Under the pieces are notes generated by a model. That model was given only the letters and a program-made list of their open reading frames with translations, searched no databases and was not told where the DNA came from. Source: Bacillus sp. UNC41MFS5 (GTDB taxonomy: Bacteria; Bacillota; Bacilli; Bacillales_B; DSM-18226). Taken from it: a stretch of 18,303 nt of DNA. The position numbers and the translations under genes are program-made. Below, piece after piece: positions 1 through 6,901 of this stretch; the stretch's first letter is position 1, and each line of letters begins with the position of its first letter. The DNA is taken from NCBI RefSeq assembly GCF_000686805.1, contig NZ_JMLP01000038.1, forward strand, positions 1-18,303. The letters run 5' to 3'.

Positions 1-190
1 GTAAAAACCGGTAAGGAGAAACCACGAATTGTACTTGTGATATGCCTAAATAGGCTAACTCACGTTTTAAGTTAGTGGAAGCTCCTTTATACGGAAAGAT
101 AAAATGTGAAAACCCACGAATATCAGAGTGCTAACCGCAGTTGAGATTTTTGCCTTCGTGCCGTGTGCTTAACTTTTTATATTAATATGA
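1..190 (+). mobile_element. Probable group II intron 5' portion (domains I-III), cut by window edge
   Basis: No reading frame is open here. The stretch contains phrases I associate with bacterial group II intron RNA just before domain IV: ACGGAAAGATAAAATGTGAA at about 100, CCACGAATATCAGAGTGCTA at about 114, and GTTGAGATTTTTGCCTTCGT at about 140. A GAAAGGAGTAAT sequence follows at about 189, where the intron-encoded protein would normally start. No such protein follows; a long hairpin takes its place, and I find no plus-strand domain V downstream. I therefore read it as a truncated or degenerate intron whose 5' end lies left of the window. The assignment rests on remembered sequence character, not an alignment, so it is tentative. 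Confidence 0.45.
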
Positions 191-210
191 AAGGAGTAAT
201 CTTATTCATT

Positions 211-304
211 CTCAGCTTTAAAAAGTATCTCAATCTCCAAATTGGCTGTCAAGGAGAGCACTTGACAGCCAATTTGGAGATTGAGGAGCAGTTAGTAAGC
301 TGAG
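211..304. repeat. Long perfect inverted repeat (hairpin)
   Basis: Two 25-base arms, 229-253 and 261-285, are exact reverse complements around a 7-base loop (GAGAGCA). An outer pair, CTCAGCTT at 211-218 and AAGCTGAG at 297-304, closes the structure. There is no T-run on either side that would make it a simple terminator. It sits where a group II intron domain IV would be expected. The rest of the gap to 604 has short hairpins (GCCTT/AAGGC near 320, GAAGC/GCTTC near 350) but no gene that I can see. Confidence 0.85.
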
Positions 305-430
305 AAGGAGATTCCCTAGCCTTGAAAAGGCTGAAACCCAACTAAAAAGCGAAGAAGCCGAAAAACGCTTCTCTTCTTAAAGTTGCCCAAAAACCGAGAC
401 CAAAACCAATTTGGTAGGGAGCATTGACAG

Positions 431-465
431 TTTCGTTCATATCAGTACATTTTTTCACAAACTTA
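431..465 (+). repeat. Intergenic repeat, 3' tail only (insert variant)
   Basis: The sequence TTTCGTTCATATCAGTACA followed by TTTTTTCACAAAC matches the 3' end of the intergenic repeat family. It has the same 14-base insert (TTTCGTTCATATCA) as the copy at 14301-14416. The rest of the element is missing. Downstream, at 476-520, a degenerate segment resembles 9183-9229. Confidence 0.6.
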
Positions 466-604
466 TTTCAGTAATGCTGCCCCATGGAGGTAAACTTTTT
501 ACTCTCTATAGGAACCCCCAACACGATTTTAGGTTAGTCCACTGTAACACTCCAACCAATTAATTAATGTCGGCTAAAACTCCTTCAACTATCCATAACA
601 ATTA

Positions 605-1801
605 TCAATAATCTTTCAGCTCTATCCCATTAGCAGCTTTCGCTATCATTTTCGAAATCATCATAAATTGTACGTTCATAATGGCAGGTATGCGCAACAT
701 TAAATTGCGTAGAAAGATTTTGAAGTTTGATTTTTCAATCATACTCCCGGCAGCTATTCGTCCTATTTTTTGATTTTTCTCAACAAACTTCCTCATTTTT
801 TGTTCATAGGCAACAAATGCACGGGTGAAATCGCCATTGGCAGCTTTGAGTTCACCAGCTAATACAAAAGCCCCAACAAGTGCCAGACTAGATCCTTGAC
901 CCGATAGAGGTGATGGACCATACGCCGCATCGCCCACCAATGTAATCCGCCCCTTTGACCATGTCGGCATGTGAATCTGGCAAATCTCGTCAAAATAAAA
1001 GTCTGTCGCATCTTTCATGGTTTTGAGTAGATGCGAGGTTTCCCAACCTGTATGACCTAAGAAGGCATCTTCTACAAGTTTCTTTTGAAATTCCGTATCA
1101 TGGCGGTCGTACTTTAATGCCTTTGATTGGAACAAGAACATCCCCCTTGCTTCGGTATTGTCACGAGCGCTATACATACCTGCAGTTTTGCCTGGTATCG
1201 TATAAAGCAGCTGACGGTGGTCGAGGTTGAGGTAATTCTCGAGGGTGAAAATCGAGATATAACAGCCAAGTGTACGTTTAAACTGTGATTCGTCGCCAAA
1301 AGTTAAGGTGCGCACATTAGAATGGAGCCCGTCCGCGCCGACGACCAGGTCAAATCTCTGTGGCTTGCTATGAATAAATTGAACTTCTACACCAGCTTCA
1401 GTCTCATGTATAGTGGCAATCGAATCGCCCCAAATGTATTCAACCGTATCCTTGGTTAAATCGAACAAAATGTTACTAAGATCGTCACGCATGATCTCGA
1501 TGTCCAGCCCCTGCTGGTTCCCCATACTTGATTCGCTTATTTGACCTCCGATCTTGCCATTGCTATTCACGAAGTAAACACCAGTCATGTTCGTGTCAGC
1601 TGCACGAACTTGATCGAGTATCCCCATACCCTTAAGCACCGTAATGGCTGCACCACGGATATCAACCCCGTAACCACCCGTGCGTAATTCTGGTGCACGT
1701 TCTATTACAGTCACACCGAATCCGTGGCGGTGAAGCCAGTATGCGAGTGCCGGACCGGCAATGCTCGCACCAGAAATAAGGACACGCATTGTTTGTTTCA
1801 T
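605..1801 (-). CDS. FAD-dependent monooxygenase (aromatic hydroxylase / Tet(X)-like superfamily)
   Basis: The 398-residue protein has the three FAD signatures of the group A flavin monooxygenases. A dinucleotide-binding loop GASIAG lies at residues 11-16, followed by an ER pair at 34-35. A GADG motif (DG fingerprint) is at 155-158, and GDAAYGPSPLSGQG is at 290-303. Arg105 in RDDL fits the usual FAD contact. These enzymes use NADPH and O2 to hydroxylate aromatic or polyketide substrates in the cytosol; some inactivate antibiotics such as tetracycline or rifampicin. The substrate here cannot be read from sequence. The ATG at 1801 has an AGGAG about 10 bases upstream. It is monocistronic, with intergenic repeats downstream of nothing related to its function. 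The family call is secure; the substrate is unknown. Confidence 0.9.
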   Translation of the reverse strand: MKQTMRVLISGASIAGPALAYWLHRHGFGVTVIERAPELRTGGYGVDIRGAAITVLKGMGILDQVRAADTNMTGVYFVNSNGKIGGQISESSMGNQQGLDIEIMRDDLSNILFDLTKDTVEYIWGDSIATIHETEAGVEVQFIHSKPQRFDLVVGADGLHSNVRTLTFGDESQFKRTLGCYISIFTLENYLNLDHRQLLYTIPGKTAGMYSARDNTEARGMFLFQSKALKYDRHDTEFQKKLVEDAFLGHTGWETSHLLKTMKDATDFYFDEICQIHMPTWSKGRITLVGDAAYGPSPLSGQGSSLALVGAFVLAGELKAANGDFTRAFVAYEQKMRKFVEKNQKIGRIAAGSMIEKSNFKIFLRNLMLRIPAIMNVQFMMISKMIAKAANGIELKDY

Positions 1802-1908
1802 AATGCTTATTCACTCCTAATCTAATTAAAGTCTTAACATCTCCAAGTATATTCACGTCCTATTTTACTTATTTAACCTTTTGCTGATTAAAAGCTGAAA
1901 CTAAGTCC

Positions 1909-2008
1909 AACTATTCTGCTCCGTTAGTGCAACAAGAAAAAAGGATCGCCGCAGCAACCCTTTCTTAAACTCAAGCACCCGTTAGCTTAAGTACACTTTT
2001 TTACAAAC
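1909..2008 (+). repeat. Intergenic repeat, full-length copy
   Basis: It carries a degenerate 5' part (CTGCTCCGTTAGTGCAACAAG), an A-run, a central hairpin pairing GGATCGC with GCAACCC through G-U pairs, and the tail GCACCCGTTAGCTTAAGTAC with TTTTTTACAAAC. Read on the minus strand, the hairpin followed by a T-run resembles a terminator, although the nearest upstream minus gene is the DinB-like gene at 2103-2606, which could use it. The rest of the 1802-2102 gap shows no gene. Confidence 0.8.
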
Positions 2009-2102
2009 TCATACAAAAGCACCGTTAAATTACGATCCCTTTTTTCAAATAAAGCATTGTTTGTACTGCTTGTTTATATTACTCAACGCTCAATAATTGT
2101 AA

Positions 2103-2606
2103 TTACATTTTAGGGGCTTCCATACCTATCATAGCCCATTCCTCTTTTGATGGACCATAAAGACCAGGAACTGTTAAACCTGCTTGACGCATAAGAATTG
2201 TCATTTGTCCTCGATGGTGAATTTGATGTTGAATTAAAAAAGATAAAATCTCTCCCTTTGACATTTTATGCCCAAACATATCCTGTACTTCTCTAAGACT
2301 GCTGTCAGTCCACTGATTTTTTACTACTTCAACCAAACCATTACTTGCTTGTTGATAGCTGTCAGAGATGAACTTTGCTGAAGTTGGAACTGGATAATCT
2401 TGATTAGGTGAATCAAAAGAAAGGTCTGTTCGAGATGTCACAACGCCAATTGCTGTTACCGTATGCCAAGCAAGTCGTCCTAACGTCCAATTTTGAGGTG
2501 TTACTTCTTGAGGTAATGATTCATCAGTAAGTTGATTAAGGATTTTCTGAGTAGCGTCTGCTTCAAATTTCCATAATTTAAAGAAACCATCTAATGTTTG
2601 AAACAT
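2103..2606 (-). CDS. DinB / YfiT-like family protein
   Basis: The 167-residue protein is a four-helix-bundle DinB-type protein. The putative metal-binding triad is His48 (in LAWHT) with His127 and His131 (in QHQIHHRG), the usual arrangement for this superfamily. DinB relatives include bacillithiol S-transferases and damage-inducible proteins of unknown activity; thiol-dependent detoxification is possible but not shown. I chose the ATG at 2606 because a perfect AGGAGG sits 6 bases upstream (2613-2618). The longer in-frame GTG at 2621 would place that ribosome binding site inside the coding region. The gene stands alone between repeats. Confidence 0.85.
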   Translation of the reverse strand: MFQTLDGFFKLWKFEADATQKILNQLTDESLPQEVTPQNWTLGRLAWHTVTAIGVVTSRTDLSFDSPNQDYPVPTSAKFISDSYQQASNGLVEVVKNQWTDSSLREVQDMFGHKMSKGEILSFLIQHQIHHRGQMTILMRQAGLTVPGLYGPSKEEWAMIGMEAPKM

Positions 2607-2734
2607 ATTCATCCTCCTCACTTAAATACTTCACAAATATATTCTACACTCTCAAAAAGATGCCTGCTCATTTAACAAAAAACCACTAATTAATTTCTAA
2701 ATCAATAATACTAATTGAAGTTATTATTAGCTAT

Positions 2735-2781
2735 CTTGTTGAACTAACCTGCTCCGTTACTTTAAGTGTATTTCTTCACAA
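2735..2781 (+). repeat. Intergenic repeat, short hybrid copy
   Basis: The 5' motif CTTGTTGAACTAACCTGCTC runs into CGTTA and then directly into the 3' tail CTTTAAGTGTATTTCTTCAC. The A-run and central hairpin are absent. The junction falls on the CCGTTA shared by both halves, as expected if recombination between them removed the middle. Confidence 0.75.
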
Positions 2782-2836
2782 TCTTTTGCGCTAAACATTG
2801 AAAAAGATAATAAAATTCTCATTTTATTATAGAAAA

Positions 2837-2912
2837 TAAAAAAGGACCGATTTGGTCCTAGTAACTCTTAATCAACAAAAGCACCCGTTACTCTAAGTAC
2901 AATACTTCACAA
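2837..2912 (+). repeat. Intergenic repeat, 3' part with central hairpin
   Basis: An A-run precedes the hairpin AGGACC (2843-2848) / GGTCCT (2854-2859), followed by GCACCCGTTACTCTAAGTAC and TACTTCACAAAG. The 5' hairpin half is missing; the hybrid copy lies 55 bases upstream. On the minus strand, the stem plus T-run is terminator-like. The rest of the 2607-3230 gap holds only a palindrome and a direct repeat upstream of the LytTR gene. Confidence 0.8.
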
Positions 2913-3075
2913 AGTAATGAATAATTCTCATCAAAAATACTGTAACCATTCCTCTCTCACAGTTGAAGGTTTTATGCCTTTCTTTATAACTAAACAAATT
3001 GTTGTTTTCGTTAACGGACCATAGGATTCCTTTTATGTAAGTCACCAACTATTTTCCACAAGTTACCCTTCATTT

Positions 3076-3096
3076 TTATTCCACTTACTGGAATAA
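3076..3096. promoter_or_regulatory. 21-bp palindrome upstream of LytTR operon
   Basis: TTATTCCA and TGGAATAA are perfect 8-base arms around CTTAC. The site lies 135 bases before the LytTR start, in the only sizeable non-repeat part of this gap. It could be an operator or a small hairpin. LytTR proteins usually bind direct repeats, so this may belong to a different regulator. Confidence 0.4.
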
Positions 3097-3163
3097 TGGA
3101 GACTTGAAAGGGATTTCATCATACAATTTGATTAGATAGTCAATGAGAGGAGGGAATTATAAG

Positions 3164-3182
3164 AACAGATATTAACAGACAT
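3164..3182 (+). promoter_or_regulatory. Direct repeat, candidate LytTR site
   Basis: AACAGATAT (3164-3172) and AACAGACAT (3174-3182) repeat with a 10-bp period, one helical turn apart. LytTR regulators generally bind imperfect direct repeats and often regulate their own operon, so this is a candidate autoregulatory site. The match to the published consensus is only loose. Confidence 0.3.
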
Positions 3183-3230
3183 CGAGAGCAGAAACGATTA
3201 TACTTTTAGGTGAAAAGAGGTGTCTGAAAT

Positions 3231-3689
3231 TTGAAACTTTTCCTTAATATTGACAAAGCACTTAAAGAAACAAGAGTTACCATCGAAGGAACTGAGTTGG
3301 ATGAACATATACAGGAATTAATTGACTTCATCTATGGTAGAGAGCAACAATTCCTGATTGGAAAAAAGGGAGAAATGCAACATATTCTTAAACCAGATGA
3401 CATCCACTATTTTCATACTGAAAACGATCATATTATCGCCGTAACGGAAATAGATTCTTTTATTTTAAAAGAGAAGTTATATGAGCTCGAGGCCCTGCTC
3501 CCTTCTAAAAAATTTATCCGCCTGTCTAAATCGGTTATCGCCAATTTAAATCAATTAAGCCGATTTGAAGCATCATTCAATGGTACACTCTGCGTTTACT
3601 TCAAATCAGGAAAGAAAGAATATGTGTCTCGTACCTATGTCCCTGCGATTAAAGAAGCTCTAAAATTGAACAGGAGGAAAGTAGAATGA
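3231..3689 (+). CDS. LytTR-domain DNA-binding regulator
   Basis: The 152-residue protein has a C-terminal LytTR domain (about residues 50-150). Visible features are the DDIHYFHTENDHIIAVT strand region, the FIRLSKSVIANLNQL segment typical of the family, and a final YVSRTYVPAIKEAL. There is no receiver domain, so it is a one-domain LytTR of the kind paired with DUF3021 proteins in Firmicutes. The start is TTG at 3231, with AGAGG about 10 bases upstream. Its stop overlaps the next gene's start by 4 bases (ATGA), so the two are translationally coupled. In such pairs the membrane partner is thought to control the regulator. The direct repeat at 3164 may be its own operator. Confidence 0.88.
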   Translation: MKLFLNIDKALKETRVTIEGTELDEHIQELIDFIYGREQQFLIGKKGEMQHILKPDDIHYFHTENDHIIAVTEIDSFILKEKLYELEALLPSKKFIRLSKSVIANLNQLSRFEASFNGTLCVYFKSGKKEYVSRTYVPAIKEALKLNRRKVE

Positions 3690-4105
3690 AAACATTTATA
3701 ATCCGCAGTTTTATCGGTATTTTCTTCGGATGCTTTATTGCGGTTTTAGTCACCAATTTATATATTTATTTCGGTGGCTTCGAAATGATAGATGGACCAT
3801 TATTTTTGAAAAACTCCATCGGCTCCGCTCTTTGTGGCTGGTTGTTTACAGTCAGTCCCTTATACTTTGAAAACAGGAATTTGAAACTATCCCAGCAGAC
3901 GATTCTCCATTTTTTAACCATCATAGTCCTATACCTCATCTTGGCACTCACGATTGGCTGGATTCCATTTAATATTACCAGCATTTTGTTAACACTCTTA
4001 ATTTCCATTGTCGTCTATACGATCTATTGGGTTGCATTTTATCTTTACTTCAAAAATCAAGCACGGAAATTAAATCATGATTTAAAGAAACTAGATGGCT
4101 GTTGA
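3686..4105 (+). CDS. DUF3021 family membrane protein
   Basis: This 139-residue protein has four hydrophobic segments, at about residues 8-30, 42-60, 74-95 and 97-120, and a basic C-terminal tail (YFKNQARKLNHDLKKL). Its size, topology and position directly behind a LytTR gene fit DUF3021. The start ATG overlaps the LytTR stop. The proposed role is sensing or anti-activator control of the LytTR partner at the membrane; this is inferred from the pairing, since no ligand is known. No adjacent transporter or bacteriocin operon gives away the regulated target. A terminator follows at 4168. Confidence 0.82.
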   Translation: MKTFIIRSFIGIFFGCFIAVLVTNLYIYFGGFEMIDGPLFLKNSIGSALCGWLFTVSPLYFENRNLKLSQQTILHFLTIIVLYLILALTIGWIPFNITSILLTLLISIVVYTIYWVAFYLYFKNQARKLNHDLKKLDGC

Positions 4106-4167
4106 ATATCTGGTAAAGTTACACCCAAAATATTAGTGGAAATTGCAAATTCCATATCATAAAGTTG

Positions 4168-4204
4168 AAAAAGCATCAGTTATAAAGCCGATGCTTTTTT
4201 TAAG
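4168..4204 (+). terminator. Rho-independent terminator of the LytTR-DUF3021 operon
   Basis: AAGCATC (4171-4177) pairs with GATGCTT (4190-4196). The stem is extended by flanking A/T pairs and followed by a T-run to 4201. It lies 65 bases beyond the DUF3021 stop. Confidence 0.85.
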
Positions 4205-4208
4205 TCAT

Positions 4209-4275
4209 TCTTCAACTAACCTGCTTCGTTAGTTAAATAAGGATAAAAAAAGAGCGACTTCTCAGCCACTCTTAA
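4209..4275 (+). repeat. Intergenic repeat 5' half, acting as terminator for the small minus-strand gene
   Basis: TTCAACTAACCTGCTTCGTTAG is followed by an A-run and the stem AAGAGCG / CACTCTT. On the minus strand this reads as hairpin plus seven Ts, directly after the stop of the 54-residue gene, so it probably ends that transcript. The matching 3' half appears only at 4552. Confidence 0.75.
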
Positions 4276-4440
4276 TTAACCATTTTTTGATCTTTGTTTA
4301 TTCTGTTTATAAATATAATCGATCCTGTTCATTGTCCTATATCCTAAAATACCAAGGATTATTGTATATATCGTTGTTAAAATTAAGCCAAGTATAGCAA
4401 TCCAAAATAACGATGTTATCTTCCTTCTTTTGTTAAGCAC
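4276..4440 (-). CDS. Small single-pass membrane protein, unknown function
   Basis: The 54-codon frame starts with GTG at 4440, preceded by GGAGG at 4450-4454 with a 9-base gap. An in-frame TAA lies just upstream, so the start is well bounded. The protein begins with a basic patch (MLNKRRK), has one long hydrophobic stretch at about residues 11-34 (FWIAILGLILTTIYTIILGIL), and ends in a basic, polar tail (YKQNKQRSKNG). This layout fits a small integral membrane protein; I do not recognise the family. It lies between the separated halves of an intergenic repeat, and its transcript would end in the hairpin of the 5' half. Confidence 0.6.
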   Translation of the reverse strand: MLNKRRKITSLFWIAILGLILTTIYTIILGILGYRTMNRIDYIYKQNKQRSKNG

Positions 4441-4551
4441 AACAAATTACCTCCACGAATTAATCGTTATTATCTTGCACCTAATAAGGGAGATTATTAC
4501 AAGAACAACAATTGATAAGAACGACCACTCAAGTCATTCATTCTAATTTTA

Positions 4552-4594
4552 ATTAAACTCAAGAACCGGTTAGCTTAAGTGAATTGGTTCACAA
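4552..4594 (+). repeat. Intergenic repeat 3' half
   Basis: AACTCAAGAACCGGTTAGCT followed by TAAGTGAATTGGTTCACAAT matches the tail of the family, with changes in the GCACCC core. Together with 4209-4275 it brackets the small membrane gene. Confidence 0.65.
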
Positions 4595-4603
4595 TTGCCT
4601 AAT

Positions 4604-4828
4604 CTATTCAATTATCTCGCCTGAATAAACTTTCAGTATTTCTTTAGCAATTGCCAATGCACTGTTTATGTTGTCAGTAAGTGAAAAGCCTGTGGACTTT
4701 TGTAGCCAAGTTTCCCATTCGCTATCCCAAAAATAAACGTCAATTTCTAAAAGCCCATCTTTCAAACGTTTATTAAATTTCCACTTTATATGACATACTA
4801 GGTGAGTATATTTCTTTAACAAGTTCAA
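4604..4828 (-). CDS. Hypothetical protein, possibly frameshifted near its start
   Basis: The open frame gives 74 residues with a Trp-rich middle (YFWDSEWETWLQKSTGF) and an amphipathic C-terminal helix (INSALAIAKEILKVYSG). I do not recognise the family. The only start in frame is a TTG at 4828, about 13 bases from a GGGGAG. A better-placed ATG at 4832 lies 9 bases from the same GGGGAG but in another frame, and that frame closes after about 19 codons. This suggests either a weak TTG start or a frameshift that separated the original ATG from the body. The gene is flanked by repeat fragments. Confidence 0.5.
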   Translation of the reverse strand: MNLLKKYTHLVCHIKWKFNKRLKDGLLEIDVYFWDSEWETWLQKSTGFSLTDNINSALAIAKEILKVYSGEIIE

Positions 4829-4880
4829 GCATAATTCTACACTCCCCTATGAATATGTATCTAACCGCAACTCCTCATTA

Positions 4881-4898
4881 AACTCAAGCACCTGTTAC
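4881..4898 (+). repeat. Intergenic repeat remnant
   Basis: AACTCAAGCACCTGTTAC matches the centre of the repeat tail (consensus AACTCAAGCACCCGTTAG). What follows has decayed, with only a weak ATCACTTA in place of the TTCACAA end. Confidence 0.5.
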
Positions 4899-4954
4899 TA
4901 AAAAACGTCATCACTTATTGAAGAATCGCACCGGGTAATTCAAGAACAATTAGA

Positions 4955-5191
4955 TTAAAGAAATGGTTCAGTGATTCCGTATACCCCGACAGCCAAACAC
5001 AAAAGTCCCCCAACCATAAACAAAATTTTAATGAACCAGAAATTAAAAGAGACAGGTAACGGGGTTATATACCTGATATGGTCATACGTTTTATTGTTCA
5101 AGAAACGTTCCCTTGTGGCATGGAAGAACATATAAATTGCAAGAACTCCAACCATAAAGCTGAAAATACCAGCATAAAAGTCTTTTCCCAT
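4955..5191 (-). CDS. Small two-helix membrane protein, unknown function
   Basis: The 78-residue protein has two clear hydrophobic segments, at about residues 7-23 (AGIFSFMVGVLAIYMFF) and 52-74 (WFIKILFMVGGLLCLAVGVYGI). They are joined by a charged loop (RERFLNNKTYDHIRYITPLP). The ATG at 5191 has AGAGG about 8 bases upstream. No family is recognised. It is a stand-alone gene between repeat copies, and no neighbour suggests a function. Confidence 0.6.
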   Translation of the reverse strand: MGKDFYAGIFSFMVGVLAIYMFFHATRERFLNNKTYDHIRYITPLPVSFNFWFIKILFMVGGLLCLAVGVYGITEPFL

Positions 5192-5260
5192 TCCATTAAC
5201 CTCTACCTATCTTAAATTTCATCTTTCTCATACGTTTCCCCAACCAATATTGTTTCAATG

Positions 5261-5367
5261 CTTGTTGAACTAAACTGCTTCGTTAGTTCAACAAGAAAAA
5301 GCTGCCTCAATGACAGCTCCGATCTTTCGCTCAAGCACCAGTTAGCTTAAGTACATTTCTTCACAAA
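5261..5367 (+). repeat. Intergenic repeat, best full-length copy
   Basis: The 5' hairpin is perfect: CTTGTTGAACTAA (5261-5273) and TTAGTTCAACAAG (5283-5295) around a 9-base loop. An A-run, a short central hairpin (GCTGCC / GACAGC) and CTCAAGCACCAGTTAGCTTA with CATTTCTTCACAAAC follow. This copy serves well as the family reference. Confidence 0.9.
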
Positions 5368-5399
5368 CTTTTTTGAAAATTAAGAACTAAAAAAATCAG

Positions 5400-5912
5400 C
5401 TATTGTCCTATTAAGCTATAACGCCAATTATTGCACCGCATAAAGCTTCCTGGAGGATATTCGAATTCGGATTCAGAGATAAATTGAAAGTGAAGCTTTT
5501 GACAAATTGCATTAGAAGCAGGATTATCAATCGATGGGAATGCATGAATGTATTTATATTTGTTCTCACTAGATGCTTCTTTTATTACTAACTTTACTGC
5601 ATTTGCAGCTATTCCTTTCCCTTGATAAGAAGGTAGAACGCTCCACCCAGTTTCATATACACTTTCATTATTCCAAGTAGTTTGCCAATAACCCACGGAA
5701 CCCACTGGTTCTAATTCTGGCAACAATATAATTCTGAACATACGTCCTCTATTACCAAGCTCAAGATAACGTTTATGTCGTTTCAAAATCTGATCTTCAT
5801 TCTCTGGACCTCCAAGATGTTTCATCATTTCTGGAGCGTTTATACGAAAAAGTAAATCAAGGTCAGTATCTTCCCAAGGCTTTATCTGAATGATATGGTT
5901 ACTAGCTTCCAA
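5400..5912 (-). CDS. GNAT family N-acetyltransferase
   Basis: The 170-residue protein has the GNAT acetyl-CoA loop QGKGIA at residues 97-102, preceded by the beta-4 strand (ETGWSVLPSYQ). A late segment (IDNPASNAICQKLHFQFI) matches the family's conserved SNxxCxKLGF pattern. It presumably acetylates a small molecule or protein N-terminus in the cytosol; the substrate is unknown. The start is TTG at 5912, 11 bases from GAGGGG. An ATG closer to that site is in a different frame and closes after 13 codons. It is monocistronic and flanked by repeats. Confidence 0.88.
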   Translation of the reverse strand: MEASNHIIQIKPWEDTDLDLLFRINAPEMMKHLGGPENEDQILKRHKRYLELGNRGRMFRIILLPELEPVGSVGYWQTTWNNESVYETGWSVLPSYQGKGIAANAVKLVIKEASSENKYKYIHAFPSIDNPASNAICQKLHFQFISESEFEYPPGSFMRCNNWRYSLIGQ

Positions 5913-5984
5913 ATTTTCTTCATCCCCTCACTAGTTAATATGTACTCTTTCTTTACGAAAGCAAAAATTCCTTTATTTAATAAT

Positions 5985-6093
5985 ATTGAATTTAAACTAA
6001 ACTGCTTCGTTAGCACAACAAGGAAAAAGACCGCCTCAGCGATCATTTCTTCAATTCTTGCACCCGTTTGTTTAAGTACATTTTTTCACAAAC
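5985..6093 (+). repeat. Intergenic repeat, full-length copy
   Basis: The 5' part AAACTAAACTGCTTCGTTAG is followed by an A-run, the central stem GACCGC / GCGATC with loop CTCA, and the tail GCACCCGTTTGTTTAAGTAC with TTTTTTCACAAAC. It lies between the two acetyltransferase genes, which share no operon across it. Confidence 0.85.
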
Positions 6094-6130
6094 TAAAAAA
6101 GTGTATCGTAACAGATTTCAACAAATTAAA

Positions 6131-6682
6131 CTATTCCTCTAAAATAGAAAACATCTTTAAATCCTGATGTTTTCCTTTTACAAACATCCCTTTTCTAAGT
6201 ATCCCTTCAAATGACATTCCCGTTTTTTCCATCACTCTTGCTGAACCGATATTTTCTACAAAGCACCTTGCCTGAATACGCACTAAATTCATTTTTTCAA
6301 AACCGAATTTTATTACTTCTTTTGCTGCCTCAGTGGTCAAGCCCATTCCCCAATATTCTTGAGAAATAACATAGCCGATTTCAGCAATTTTGTGATTTGA
6401 TTGCCACCAAACAAAGTCAATAGTCCCTATGAATTTTCCATTTTCTTTGTATTCGATTCCCCAAGGAGCAACTTGACTGTTTTCATATTTGTTTAAGACA
6501 AAGCCAATAAATTCTTTTGTGTCAGATAATGTTTTGTGGGCATTCCAAGTAACATACTTAGTTACTTCTTCATTTGACCCATATGAAAACATATCTTCAG
6601 CATCATCTAAAGTAACTTTTCTAAGTATAAGACGTTCAGTTTCTAATATCGGTAAATTACCATATATTTTTTCAATGTCCAT
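6131..6682 (-). CDS. GNAT acetyltransferase, RimJ/RimL-like
   Basis: The 183-residue protein begins with the family's typical LETERLILRKVTLDDAEDMF (residues 13-32). The acetyl-CoA loop WGMGLTTEA is at 111-119, and the conserved ENIGSARVMEKTGMSFEG at 143-160. These enzymes acetylate ribosomal protein N-termini or, in some branches, antibiotics or other amines. I chose the ATG at 6682 because GGAGAGG lies 7 bases upstream; an in-frame ATG at 6715 would add 11 residues ahead of the conserved start and lacks a comparable site. The gene is monocistronic. Confidence 0.9.
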   Translation of the reverse strand: MDIEKIYGNLPILETERLILRKVTLDDAEDMFSYGSNEEVTKYVTWNAHKTLSDTKEFIGFVLNKYENSQVAPWGIEYKENGKFIGTIDFVWWQSNHKIAEIGYVISQEYWGMGLTTEAAKEVIKFGFEKMNLVRIQARCFVENIGSARVMEKTGMSFEGILRKGMFVKGKHQDLKMFSILEE

Positions 6683-6744
6683 AAGATGCCCTCTCCAATT
6701 TAACTTGATAAACACTTATTCTATAAGAGTTTGTACTACTCCTT

Positions 6745-6780
6745 CTTGTTCAACTAAACTGCCCCGTTAGTCTCAATAAG
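6745..6780 (+). repeat. Intergenic repeat 5' half only
   Basis: CTTGTTCAACTAAACTGCCC followed by CGTTAGTCTCAATAAG matches the 5' hairpin half. The central hairpin and tail are absent; unrelated sequence leads to the next gene. Confidence 0.7.
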
Positions 6781-6901
6781 ATTAAAGCAGTATTGTCAAA
6801 CGTATCTGTAATAAAATGACAAATTTATGAATGTGGAGAAAAACTCTTTTCAATTTCATTTTTAATTGATACAATTCCTATTAAAGAAGTAGGAATAGTG
6901 G

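Noticed and set aside
1114..1299. Reading frame opposite or overlapping the FAD monooxygenase
   Set aside because: It lies entirely inside a gene with clear FAD motifs, in another frame, without ribosome site or recognisable protein content.
5895..6167. Plus-strand 90-codon frame between the acetyltransferases
   Set aside because: It covers an intergenic repeat and the ends of two real genes, and its protein is low-complexity; similar frames arise from the repeat sequence itself (also at 14214-14444).
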